Assembly: GCF_001426265.1 (NCBI RefSeq)
Contig: NZ_LMDG01000008.1
Coordinates: 32,427 to 96,426 of the forward strand
Length of the DNA: 64,000 nucleotides
DNA from: Rhizobium sp. Root1220
GTDB taxonomy: Bacteria > Pseudomonadota > Alphaproteobacteria > Rhizobiales > Rhizobiaceae
Direction: 5' to 3'
In this document: piece by piece, positions 28,273-37,157 of the stretch
Layout of the letters: each line of letters opens with the position of its first letter
How positions within the stretch are numbered: the stretch's first letter is position 1
Position numbers and translations under genes: made by a program
The notes under the pieces: model-generated
What the model was told of the DNA's origin: nothing
Database searches by the model: none
What the model saw: the letters and a program-made list of their open reading frames with translations, nothing else

Positions 28273-29682
28273 TTATTGGGATTTGTCCTCGTCCTCCCCA
28301 CCGAGCGCGTCCAACACCTCCTTGCCCCATAGCTCAAGTCGCGAGGCAAGTTGATCGGTAAGGATCAAGAAGGCCCTGCGGTGTCGCAAAAGGATCTCTT
28401 TTGACCGATCAAGCTGCTCCTGCAGAATTCGGTCGACTCGTGCCATCGGCATCGGATCGAGTTGGCAAAACGCCTCGAGGTGGCGACGGCTGAGGTCGCC
28501 GTAGGAGCCAAGATTCTCACCCATCCCATAGGATCGCTCCAAGGCGATGGCCGTCTTCGTCGCCTCGAAGAGATCGGATCCTTCGTTGCCTGCGACCCCA
28601 TCATCGTGACCTCCCAGGAAGACCTCTTCCGCAGCCATGCCAGCCATCGTCATGGCAATCAGATCGAGATAGTGCTCCTTCGTCCTGCGAATCCATGTGC
28701 CGCGCCTGACCTAGGGACTGCAGGCTGCTATCGACCCTGATCCGTCCAACGATGGAAACATTCACGAGATTCATGCCGAGGGCTACGCCGACTACCGCGT
28801 GCCCAATCTCATGGACCGCGCTCGCCTTCAAGATGTTCGGAGGGATGTCCGCCATGAAGGGCAGATGAAGGATCACATCGGTCTTCGTGATCGGCCCGCG
28901 CCGCCGCCTTGCCAACCTACGGGCATCGCGTACGATCTTCTGGATCTCGGCGCCGGATAGTCCCGCAGTCGCCTCTGCGAAGTCCCGATAGTCCTCGACA
29001 CCAAGGCTCTCGTGCAGATGCATTCTAAAGATGTCTCACGGGCGTATTGATCCGGAAGCGAAATCTCCACATGGCGGTCGAGCCGTCCCGCTCGCAGGAT
29101 GGCGGCGTCGACCATCTTGGGATGATTGCAGGCAGCCACGACGATCACGCCCTCCCTGCCTTCAATGCCATCGAGCTGTTCCAGCAGGCCGTTAATTGCC
29201 TTGATGTCGTAGGAAGCATTGCTGCCCTGAGCATCATCCCGAGATCCGAATGCCTCGATCTCGTCGATGAACAGGATTGCCGGAGCGGCGTCTCTGGCTT
29301 CCTTGAAGCTCTTCTGCATAGCCTTCAGGAAGTCGTTGAGATATCCCTTCGCCTGCCACTTGGCGTAGGAGGTGGCGATCAGCTTCACATGGCATGAGGC
29401 GGCAAGCGCGCGGGCGAACATTGTCTTACCCGTTCCGGGCGGTCCGGACAGAAGCACTCCCTTATCGACGTCCTCCCAGGTGATCGTACCTGCGCGCCAG
29501 TCGGCGAGATCGTGCGCAAGTTCAAGGCCCCACTCCTTAACTTCGCCGTAGCCCTCCATGTCTTCGAGACGAATATCCGAGAGCGCTTCGGGATCCTTCG
29601 TCTGCCTTGGTGCTGACGGCTCCTCTTGCGACATCTTTTCCAAGACTGAGAACACGCGCGAGATTGGCCGGCCGCGTGTCAT
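28273..29682 (-). pseudogene. FtsH-like AAA/M41 protease gene with two frameshifts
   Basis: The frame at 28873-29682 encodes an AAA domain with Walker A GPPGTGKT, Walker B ILFIDEIEAF and AGRLDRHVEI. Homology moves to the next frame near 29031-29036, consistent with one lost base, and continues with ATAGLSGAEIQKIVRDARR and the zinc motif HEIGH. Near 28690 it changes frame again (YLDLIAMTMAGMAAEEVF) and ends at 28273. Together this is a soluble relative of FtsH with AAA and peptidase M41 parts but no N-terminal membrane helices. As written no single frame makes the protease. The call changes if the two sites are sequencing errors. Confidence 0.75.
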
Positions 29683-29939
29683 TGCAAGCTTCAGGCGCTT
29701 CCGAAGAGGATGATCGTCTTCGGGCCGAAAGCGTGTGGGCGATGTAAAACATGATGGTGAGAACGTTTAGAGAACACTCAAGCGGGCGTCAAGCCGGCGA
29801 TCTCCGTTTATTTTCAGATGGATCCGTCGAGAGCACGTCCGATCCGAAAGATCGAGTGCGCCAGGGAACAGCCACCTCTCAGAGGCGTTTCACTACAAGC
29901 CAGGAGGCATAATCATGAAATACGCAGGTTCGCAAGGGT

Positions 29940-30134
29940 TTAAGCGCGCGCGGCGGCCCCGAATTGGGCGTCTCTTGCCAAGCGAGCTTCGCGGAGCCGG
30001 GCGGTTTTCGTTCGCTGCGCATCCTCAACAAAGCTGACTTCTTCGCCTGCCTGATTGCGGGCGAAAAGTTGCGATTGGATGTTGCCAAACGCCGCCTCGG
30101 CCTGCTGTCTGGATTTGCTGTATGTCTGGGTCAT
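29940..30134 (-). CDS. Small rhizobial hypothetical protein (64 aa)
   Basis: A hydrophilic 64-residue product (MTQTYSKSRQQAEAAFGNIQ, then AQRTKTARLREARLARDAQ), probably one long helix. The start at 30134 has AAGGAA upstream. I recall similar short proteins in many rhizobial genomes, but no function is known. It follows the cold-shock gene and its terminator on the same strand. Confidence 0.6.
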   Translation of the reverse strand: MTQTYSKSRQQAEAAFGNIQSQLFARNQAGEEVSFVEDAQRTKTARLREARLARDAQFGAAARA

Positions 30135-30172
30135 GGAATTTCCTTGGATGGAGCGTGAGCTCCGTAACGAAA

Positions 30173-30200
30173 GAAGGCCGGGCATGACTGCCCGGCCTTC
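30173..30200 (-). terminator. Terminator after cold-shock gene
   Basis: A 12-base perfect stem (GAAGGCCGGGCA with TGCCCGGCCTTC) around TGAC, followed on the minus strand by TTTCGTT. It is 64 bases past the end of the cold-shock gene. Confidence 0.8.
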
Positions 30201-30263
30201 AGATCGACATGCTTTCCCCAGTGCCAGTACATCCGTGGTCAAAGGGGGCCGCAGGTTCTCAAT

Positions 30264-30473
30264 CTACGCAGCCTGAAGGTTGCAGGCCGTCATCTTGCCC
30301 GACTTGTTGTCACGCTCGAGGTCGTAGCCGATCTTCTGGCCTTCGACGATTTCGCGCATTCCGGCGCGTTCGACGGCCGAGATGTGAACGAACGCGTCGG
30401 CGCCGCCGTTGTCAGGCTGAATGAAGCCGAAGCCCTTGGTGGAGTTGAACCATTTTACTGTGCCTGTGGTCAT
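30264..30473 (-). CDS. CspA-family cold-shock protein
   Basis: The 69-residue product starts MTTGTVKWFNSTKGFGFIQP and has the RNA-binding motifs KGFGFI (RNP1) and DAFVHIS (RNP2). These five-strand OB-fold proteins bind single-stranded RNA and DNA and melt mRNA structure. AAAGGG lies upstream of the ATG. The leader appears long (no gene for 300 bases upstream), as is normal for csp genes. Intact, unlike the second copy at 46.4 kb. Confidence 0.95.
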   Translation of the reverse strand: MTTGTVKWFNSTKGFGFIQPDNGGADAFVHISAVERAGMREIVEGQKIGYDLERDNKSGKMTACNLQAA

Positions 30474-30774
30474 GATGAACCCTTTCAAAGCATAGAGAGA
30501 GGAACCGCGAAGCGATGCTCCGAGGACGGCGTAACGACTATTTTTGAAAGGAAGTTCGTTTAGAACGCGGTGCCAATCGCGTGGTAGACAAAGCTCGGCA
30601 AGCAAAAGATCGATAAACCAGCAATAGACTTTTAGACGCGAGCACGAGTTGATCCGACAGACCACGCTTTAACAACCGCCGACCAATGGTCATGGTTGTG
30701 ACTGAGCCAGGATGTTCCGCACGCTTCAAAAAGCTTGCTAGCAGTCGCCTTGACTGTCTTATCTCTCATCACTC

Positions 30775-31875
30775 TCATGACGCCATCCTTTCCTCGTTCG
30801 TCCGTTCCACCGCTCTCCGCAGCCGGTAGCCGACGAATTCCATGACAGGGACGCTCATTGAGTTGCCGATGCCGCGATATCGCTCGATGTCGAGCACCGG
30901 GCGGCCTCCGATTTCGACAGCGGTCCAGTCATCCGGGAATCCTTGCGCACGCTCGCACTCCAGCGGTGTCGGCCGACGGACCGTGCCGTCCGAGAACACC
31001 AAAACGAAATCGAGTTCGTTGCCCTGTCCAGCCGGCCGCGACATTCCGGCCGCGCTGGCGTTCAATGTGCCGAGCACCTGAGGCCAGATCAGCTCTCCAG
31101 CGCCTCCCTGACCGCTGCCGGTAGCTTCTTCTTGCGACCGTTTGCGCGACGCAGGATCCCGGTTTTGGCGGTCGAACTCAGCGAGTACGCAGGCTGCGTC
31201 GACAGTTGGGTCAAAGCTGGCGACAAGGAACACGCGCTCCCTGCGTTGTGGGACTTCGAAAAATTGAGAGTCGATGGTTCGCCAACAGACGGTAGCGTCG
31301 GTATTTCCATGGATGTCTCGGGAAAGCACATGACCAGCAGCCGTCCAGCTTCGCCCTGGCGGGACCACAGGATTTCCTCCCGCTCCGTCACCGGCGAGGC
31401 CAGCCAAAAGACATCCGAATCCGTTCGTTCCATCGCTCAAAACTCCCTTTACGTTTTCCCAGACAACAAACTTGAGGCCATTGATTTCTCGCATTCGCGC
31501 GGCCAATTGCGCGAATGCAAGCGTCAGATTTCCGCGATCGTCAGCGAGACCTTTACGGAGCCCGGAAATCGAAAACGCTTGGCACGGCGAGCCACCCTCG
31601 AGGACGTCGACAGGTCCGAGAGCGCGGAGGTCGTCGTCGCTGATCTGCGTGATATCGCCGAAATTGACCACGGAACCGCCGCGGATGGATTCGTACTTGC
31701 GGGGCCCGAAACCCTTAGCTGCCGGTAGGTATTTCGGAGACGTCGCATCACAGCGTGCGGCGAGCACGTAGCTCTGAAACGCTGCCGGCTCGCAGTAGCC
31801 GACGAATTCGAAGCCGAGGGGCTTCCAGGCGGCCGAAGCCGCCGAGATGCCGCTGAAAGTTGAGAGGACACGCAT
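30775..31875 (-). CDS. Orphan C5 cytosine DNA methyltransferase
   Basis: The 366-residue product carries the ordered C5-methyltransferase motifs: motif I STFSGIS (5-11), motif IV GGSPCQ with catalytic C98, motif VI ENVKG (140-144), motif VIII QRRERVF (210-216) and motif X RGIGNSM near 343. It methylates cytosine C5 in an unknown DNA site. No restriction gene is near, so it is an orphan, as in prophages. The ATG at 31875 overlaps the TGA of a short upstream frame. The neighbour beyond that is a truncated autotransporter, so the original upstream context is lost. Confidence 0.92.
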   Translation of the reverse strand: MRVLSTFSGISAASAAWKPLGFEFVGYCEPAAFQSYVLAARCDATSPKYLPAAKGFGPRKYESIRGGSVVNFGDITQISDDDLRALGPVDVLEGGSPCQAFSISGLRKGLADDRGNLTLAFAQLAARMREINGLKFVVWENVKGVLSDGTNGFGCLLAGLAGDGAGGNPVVPPGRSWTAAGHVLSRDIHGNTDATVCWRTIDSQFFEVPQRRERVFLVASFDPTVDAACVLAEFDRQNRDPASRKRSQEEATGSGQGGAGELIWPQVLGTLNASAAGMSRPAGQGNELDFVLVFSDGTVRRPTPLECERAQGFPDDWTAVEIGGRPVLDIERYRGIGNSMSVPVMEFVGYRLRRAVERTNEERMAS

Positions 31876-32003
31876 CAGAAATCCTCCAGATCGGCCATGG
31901 CCTTCGAAATCGCCGATTCCCAAGGCTGGATGTCGTCGCCGCGCTTGATGTCGGCAATAGCCGCCTCAAGCCGCTCGACCTGCGATGTCGTAACCTGCGT
32001 CAT
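31875..32003 (-). CDS. Short protein coupled to DNA methyltransferase, probably 5'-truncated
   Basis: The last 42 residues (MTQVTTSQVERLEAAIADIK, then QPWESAISKAMADLEDF) look coding and their TGA overlaps the ATG of the methyltransferase gene. The same frame runs upstream (HRAFSTEYRPW) to about 32040, where the autotransporter remnant begins. The gene may have lost its 5' part there. Not recognised. Confidence 0.4.
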   Translation of the reverse strand: MTQVTTSQVERLEAAIADIKRGDDIQPWESAISKAMADLEDF

Positions 32004-32039
32004 CCACGGACGGTATTCCGTCGAGAACGCGCGATGGGG

Positions 32040-33117
32040 GCGGTCGCCGACGACGGCGGTACGATGATCCTGAATGGAAACTCGATCAGAACGCTGGGGG
32101 ACGGAAGCGTCGGACTCTATGCAACTGTAGAGCAGGCCGGGCCGCAATATCCCGCGACGCTGACGGGCAACGGCATATCCGTCGAGACGTTCGGCAACAG
32201 TGCGCCGGGCGGCACCTCGGTCCAGCATTTTCTCGACGCGCCATCGGTCATGACGCTCAACGACTCCACCGTCACAACGCATGGCGATCTCTCCGGCGGA
32301 GTGCGTGCCATCATGGCCGGGACGGTCAATGGCAATCGCACCGCCGTTGCAACGGAAGGCGTAGGGTCGGATGGCGCGCATGCCCGTGACAACGGCAGCT
32401 CGGTCAACTTCGTGGGCTCGTCGATTGCGGCGACAGGGGCGCGTTCTCACGGGGCCGTGGCCAACAGCGGCGGTCTGATCACAGCCGTCGATACGACCGT
32501 GAATGCGTCTGGCGATGCATCGTCGGCCCTTTACGTGGCCGGGGCAGCAGGGTTCGTGTCGAATGCGAGGTTCACCGACAGCACGCTTACCAACGTCAGC
32601 GGTTCGACGATCGGCGTGGGCGGCATCGGAAACGTCTCCCTCTCCAATTCGTTTGTCGGCGGTAGCGGGCAGTGGTTGAGGGTGGGAACAATCGCCGAGT
32701 TCCCACCGCTAGCTGTCCCCGACACCGGTCCAGGCGGCGTGACGGACCCCGAAGGTCTGGATATTCCACCAGTATTCACGCCACCGGCGGCCCTTCCAGT
32801 CGTTCCCGGTCTCGCCAATGTGACCGTATCCCATTCCACCGTCATTGGCTCTGCGTTCACAGCGCTCGGTAGCGTATCAAACGTCAGTCTTCTCGATGAC
32901 AGCCTCTGGATCATGACGGGCAGCTCCAACCTCACCAACCTTGTCAACGACCCAAGCCTGATCCAGTACACGCCGCCCACAGGTGATCCGACGCTTTTGT
33001 CGAGCTACAAGACTCTGACGGTCGTCGACTACATCGGCGAGGGCGGGGCTATCGGCCTCAACACCTACCTCGGTGCCGACGGTTCACCATCGGACCGGCT
33101 GATCGTCGACGGGGGCA
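32040..33117 (+). pseudogene. Autotransporter passenger fragment
   Basis: The frame open from 31860 encodes, from about 32040, a low-complexity beta-helix passenger of pertactin type rich in G, N, S, T and V: repeated rungs such as MILNGNSIRTLGDGSVGLYA and LTNVSGSTIGVGGIGNVSLS. It ends SDRLIVDGG, the segment just before a beta-barrel domain. The signal peptide and the whole barrel are absent, and the next bases belong to an arylsulfatase. It is an internal piece cut at both ends. Confidence 0.75.
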
Positions 33118-34172
33118 GAGGAAGAACCTGAGAACCCCGACTATCCGAAAGACCCGGCCTTCCGCAAACGCTTCGGCCCACGCGGGGTGATCAAGGGCTC
33201 GGCCGACGGCAAAATCGAGGACACCGGGGCGCTGACGGTTAAGCGCATGGAGACAGTCGACCAGGAATTCCTAGCCGCTGCCCTCGATTTCATGGACCGC
33301 AAGCAGAAGGCGGATACGCCCTGGTTCTGCTATTTCAGTTCCACCCGGATGCACGTCAACACCCATCTGAAGGCCGATTCCGTCGGCAAGACCGGCCTTG
33401 GCGTCTATCCCGACGGTATGGTCGAGCATGATGGCATGATCGGTGAGCTGCTGAAGAAGCTCGATGATCTCGGCGTCGCCGACAATACGATCGTCGTCTA
33501 CACCAGCGACAACGGGGCCGAGGTCATGACCTGGCCGGATGGCGGCAGCACGCCCTTCCGCGGCGAGAAGGCGACCAATTGGGAAGGTGGCTATCGCGTG
33601 CCGACGTGCATAAGATGGCCCGGTGTGATCAAGCCCGGCACGATCTACAATGAGGCGTTCTCACACTACGACCTGATCCCGACCTTCTGCGCGGCAGCCG
33701 GCGAACCGGTATCGTGGCCAAATGCCTGACCGGGTATACCGCCGGAGCCAAGACCTTCAAGGTGCATCTCGACGGCTACAATCTCATGCCGTTCTTCTCG
33801 GGAACCGCCAACGAGTCCCCGCGGCGGGATTTCCTCTACTGGAACGACGACGGCGAACTGGTCGCGGTGCGCGTGCAGAACTGGAAGGTGGTTTTCAAGT
33901 CGCAGGATCACACCGGCATCGGCGTCTGGCGCCAGCCATTCACCGATCTAAGGACCCCACTTCTCTTCAACCTGCGGGCCGACCCGTTCGAACGTGGTGA
34001 TGAGTCCATGGAATATGAGACGTGGTTCTTCGCGAGAGCCTTTGTCATCGTCCCCTCGCAGGCGATTGTTGCGCAGTGGCTGCAAAGCTTTCAAGAATTC
34101 CCCGTCCGCCAGAAGCCCGCAAGCTTCAACCTCGATGAGGTCATGCAGAAATTGTCGGCGCCGAAGAACTAA
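33118..34172 (+). pseudogene. Arylsulfatase, 5'-truncated and frameshifted
   Basis: From 33118 the sequence encodes the C-terminal two thirds of an arylsulfatase: DYPKDPAFRKRFGPRGVIKG, TPWFCYFSSTRMHV, YTSDNGAEVMTWPDGG and EGGYRVPTCIRWPGV. At about 33706-33712 the frame changes by one lost base and goes on as VAKCLTGYTAGAKTFKVHLD and FNLRADPFERG to the stop at 34172. The N-terminal part with the formylglycine site (CxPSR) is missing, so no activity is expected. Its own terminator is still there. Confidence 0.85.
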
Positions 34173-34186
34173 CGTCGGAAACCTGT

Positions 34187-34224
34187 AGCGCCAGAGGCTG
34201 CCCATGGCTGCCTCTGGCGCTTTT
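34187..34224 (+). terminator. Terminator after arylsulfatase remnant
   Basis: A 12-base perfect stem (AGCGCCAGAGGC with GCCTCTGGCGCT), 11-base loop, then TTTT. Confidence 0.85.
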
Positions 34225-34618
34225 CGGCCGACGTCGCTGCTGACGCGAAGCCGAGACCGAAGGAAAAGCTCAGGAGCCTGGCTCGGATGTTGGGGAGGTG
34301 GGCAAGAAAAACCGAAGAGGAGCAAAGGCCGCGGCCATTGCAATCGCCGACAGCGCAACTCCTATCTGCAGGGGTGCCAGCACCCAGAGCTGCATGGGGT
34401 CGGACGATCGTCGAGGATCGGGCTTCATCCCAGGCATGTAGAGAACGACGCCTCTTCAGAAACCGAGGTTATCGCGTCGGCTTTGGGAAGGTCTGTCATG
34501 GCTCGTTCCTTTCAGGTGAACTCCTGTGAATGGACAGAAAGCCCCGTTGCTCCCTTCGGACAGCACGATCTTGATGGCCCCCGTTGCGGTGGCTGCGTTG
34601 AGCACTATGTCCGCATTC
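34225..34618. other. Region with no clear gene
   Basis: No recognisable gene on the plus strand. On the minus strand a 55-codon frame (34270-34437) has a hydrophobic stretch (APLQIGVALSAIAMAAAFAP) and a weak ribosome-binding site. It may be a small membrane protein, but I cannot support it further. Confidence 0.3.
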
Positions 34619-34840
34619 ATGGATCAAGACATCAAAACACCAAAACCCTCCGGCACTGCCAAGCTGGACGCCACCACCGAAGCCGCATACGCGATCATTG
34701 ACAAGCGCGTGCTAGACCGGGAATCCAAAACTGCAAAGCTCAGTGCCTTACGCCTCGAAAAGGACGCCGTCGAACGTGCTGCGAACGCTTCCAAGTCCGC
34801 CACGAAGCTGAAGCGGAAGAAGGCAGATCCAGTCGCCTAG
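34619..34840 (+). CDS. Small basic hypothetical protein (73 aa)
   Basis: A lysine- and alanine-rich helical product (MDQDIKTPKPSGTAKLDATT, then SKTAKLSALRLEKDAVERAA, ending KLKRKKADPVA). The composition resembles short rhizobial stress-linked proteins. No strong ribosome-binding site; the start is uncertain. Confidence 0.45.
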   Translation: MDQDIKTPKPSGTAKLDATTEAAYAIIDKRVLDRESKTAKLSALRLEKDAVERAANASKSATKLKRKKADPVA

Positions 34841-34850
34841 CCAGAGGCTG

Positions 34851-35984
34851 CTAAGGCGTTTCCTCTGGGGTACCCGGCATCCGAAATTCGAAGACCGTCG
34901 CGTCCTGATCGGATTTCACCGTCAAGGTGCCTCCATGCGCCTTGGCAATCTCGGAGGCGATATGGAGACCTAGTCCTAGTCCTTGCTGACGTTCATTCGG
35001 ATTGCTGCCCCGGAAAAATGGCTGGAAGAGACGCTCCATCGTTTGCGATGGAATAGGGTCGCCTCCGTTTGAGACGGCCACGATAAGGCAGCCATCCTCG
35101 ACGCGTGACTTCATACGAACGGGAAGATCCGGATGACCATGCGTGAACGCGTTGCCGAGAAGATTGGACGCAAGCTGGCCAATTCTACCACTGTCGACGA
35201 GCACTGCACCTGGCAGATTGATATCGACATGGATCTTTCTGCCAGTTCCGCTCTCCAATTCGGAGACGACCTGCCTGAGGACGGGTTCGAGATCCAACTC
35301 CTCCCGACGGGCGACGGCAATGCCACCCCCGAGGCGGCCGCTCGCCAGATCTAGGACATCGTTGACGAGTGCGCTCATCCTGTCGACGCTCCCGTCGATC
35401 AATCGGACGACTTCACTTGCTCTGGGACTGAGGGCCTCCTTCGCCAAGAAGCGCACGCCGCCCTTCACCGACGCCAATGGATTGCGCAAATCGTGCCCTA
35501 GAACCGCGATGAACTCGTCTCGAAGGAGAGCCGAACGTGTTAGCGCCAAATTGAGCGCCTCGACCTCCCGTCGAGCGGCCTTGCCAGCCTCGTTGGCATC
35601 GAACAGCTCGCGTTCGTACTTGCGGCGGCTCGTCGCCTCGAAGAGGGCTATCCTGGTCTCCAGTACGCCGCCATCGCTTCCGGTCTTCTGGTTCGCATTC
35701 GCCAGAACCGGAAGACGGGCTCCGTCCTTCCGCACGAGGTCAAGCGCCACTTCGTGAAAGTTGCCCTGCATGCGAAGGAGCGGCGCGAAATGCGTCTCGT
35801 AGAACATACGGCCGGCGACAGGCATTAGATCGAGAAGGCGTTGGTCAGCAAGGTCGGCCTCGTTGAAGTCGAGCCATGCAAGCAGGGTACGATTGGCCTT
35901 GGTGATCCGCCCGCGTGCGTCAAGCAGCAGGTAACCGCATGGAGCATCCTCAAAAAGATTCTGAAAGTCGGGCATCGCACTCAT
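34851..35984 (-). CDS. PAS-domain sensor histidine kinase
   Basis: The 377-residue product has no membrane segment. A PAS domain covers about 5-120 (LFEDAPCGYLLLDARGRITK, FYETHFAPLLRMQG), a coiled linker about 120-150, the H-box DEFIAVLGHDLRNPLASV with H164, the N-box ASNLLGNAFTHG and the G-box GLGLGLHIASEIAKAHGG. It should phosphorylate a response regulator that is not in the window. Its ATG directly follows the TAG of the RsbQ-like hydrolase gene with no gap, so the two are co-translated. RsbQ partners sense through a PAS domain (RsbP in Bacillus), which suggests this kinase responds to the hydrolase. Confidence 0.9.
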   Translation of the reverse strand: MSAMPDFQNLFEDAPCGYLLLDARGRITKANRTLLAWLDFNEADLADQRLLDLMPVAGRMFYETHFAPLLRMQGNFHEVALDLVRKDGARLPVLANANQKTGSDGGVLETRIALFEATSRRKYERELFDANEAGKAARREVEALNLALTRSALLRDEFIAVLGHDLRNPLASVKGGVRFLAKEALSPRASEVVRLIDGSVDRMSALVNDVLDLASGRLGGGIAVARREELDLEPVLRQVVSELESGTGRKIHVDINLPGAVLVDSGRIGQLASNLLGNAFTHGHPDLPVRMKSRVEDGCLIVAVSNGGDPIPSQTMERLFQPFFRGSNPNERQQGLGLGLHIASEIAKAHGGTLTVKSDQDATVFEFRMPGTPEETP

Positions 35985-36779
35985 CTAGTGTCTGACGAAC
36001 TCGCGAATTGCCTCAACGACCTCGGCTGGTGCCGAAAGGTTGGGACAGTGACCGGTAGCATCGAGAAGCTTGTAGCTGCAGTTCGGGATCGCCTCCCGGA
36101 CGTATTCGCCGACTACCTCAGATGCGATAATGTCGTCCTTGCATTGAAGAACCAGGGTGCGAGCGGTGACGAGGGGGAGTTCCGCCCGGTTGTCCGAAGT
36201 GAAAGTCACCTTCGCGAACTGCTTGGCGATCTCGGGATCGGTCCTGCAGAAGCTGTCGGTGAGCTCCTGACCTAGTTCCGGCCGATCCGAGTTCGCCATA
36301 ATGGCAGGCGCCATAGCCGCCGACCACCCCATGTGATTATCGGCGAGAGAATCCAATAGCTCGTCGATATCGCCGCTTTTGAACCCGCCGTAATATCCCT
36401 CGTCATCGATATAGCGGGGCGAGGGGCCGACCAGCACGAGGCTTTCGAACATGCGGGGTGCCTTCAGAGATGCCAGAACTCCGATCATCGCGCTGACCGA
36501 GTGGCCGACGAAGACAGCGTCCTTGAGGTCAAGCGCCTGGCCGATCTCGACGAGGTCGTCCGCATAACCTGAGAGGTTGGAGTATTTCTCAGGATCATAT
36601 GCTCCAAGATCTGATCTCCCAGCACCGACGTGATCGAAGAGGACCGTCTTGAACGTGCTCTCGAAGGCCGGCGAAACCAGCCGCCACATGTTCTGGTCGC
36701 AACCGAACCCGTGGGAAAAAACCATCGACTGGCTTCCGCTTCCATTGAGGATGACGTTGTTGCGCTGAAGTACGTTCAT
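35985..36779 (-). CDS. RsbQ/KAI2-type alpha/beta hydrolase
   Basis: The 264-residue product matches RsbQ in length and layout. It starts MNVLQRNNVILNGSGSQSMV, followed by FSHGFGCDQNMWRLV. The nucleophile is S94 in VGHSVSAM, the acid is D215 or D216 in LQCKDDIIAS, and the histidine is H244 in ATGHCPNLSAP. The GFGCDQ and QCKDDIIA patterns are diagnostic of RsbQ and its plant relatives D14 and KAI2, which bind small hydrophobic ligands. It is translated with the PAS kinase downstream. It is probably a signal receptor or signal-producing enzyme, not a bulk esterase. Confidence 0.92.
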   Translation of the reverse strand: MNVLQRNNVILNGSGSQSMVFSHGFGCDQNMWRLVSPAFESTFKTVLFDHVGAGRSDLGAYDPEKYSNLSGYADDLVEIGQALDLKDAVFVGHSVSAMIGVLASLKAPRMFESLVLVGPSPRYIDDEGYYGGFKSGDIDELLDSLADNHMGWSAAMAPAIMANSDRPELGQELTDSFCRTDPEIAKQFAKVTFTSDNRAELPLVTARTLVLQCKDDIIASEVVGEYVREAIPNCSYKLLDATGHCPNLSAPAEVVEAIREFVRH

Positions 36780-36840
36780 TGATGCCCCTGTTCAGCACGC
36801 ACCTTATCCATCATCCGATGGAAATGCCACAAGGCGCGAG

Positions 36841-37058
36841 ACCTTCGAAGGCTGGATGGAATCCTTGCGATACGTCGTCGCTCCTTTCGGCATCGGTACG
36901 ATGTCGGTCGAGCCGGGCTCCTTCCGTACGGAACTCTCGACGACGGACGGACGCAAGGTGTCGATCCGGCGAAGCTGGGCTCCGCTGTCGTGGAGTTGTC
37001 GGACTCTGAAACTCCTCCGTAGCGCATCGTGGCCGGCGCGGACGCGATGAAAGCGTCA
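36841..37058 (+). pseudogene. SDR fragment
   Basis: The frame reads EGWMESLRYVVAPFGIGTMS, then VEPGSFRTEL, the region after the active site of short-chain dehydrogenases. Near 36960 homology moves to another frame (VDPAKLGSAVVELSDSETPP), then meets a TAG before RIVAGADAM. The Rossmann half and active-site Tyr-Lys are absent. It lies between the RsbQ-like and LysR genes. Confidence 0.7.
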
Positions 37059-37157
37059 AAGCCAAGCTGGGGGCGATTAAGGATCAGAGCGACGGCAATC
37101 GAGAACCGTCGGCGACGCTGTCGTTCGACGATCAATAGTGGGGGCTTCGCGTCAGCT

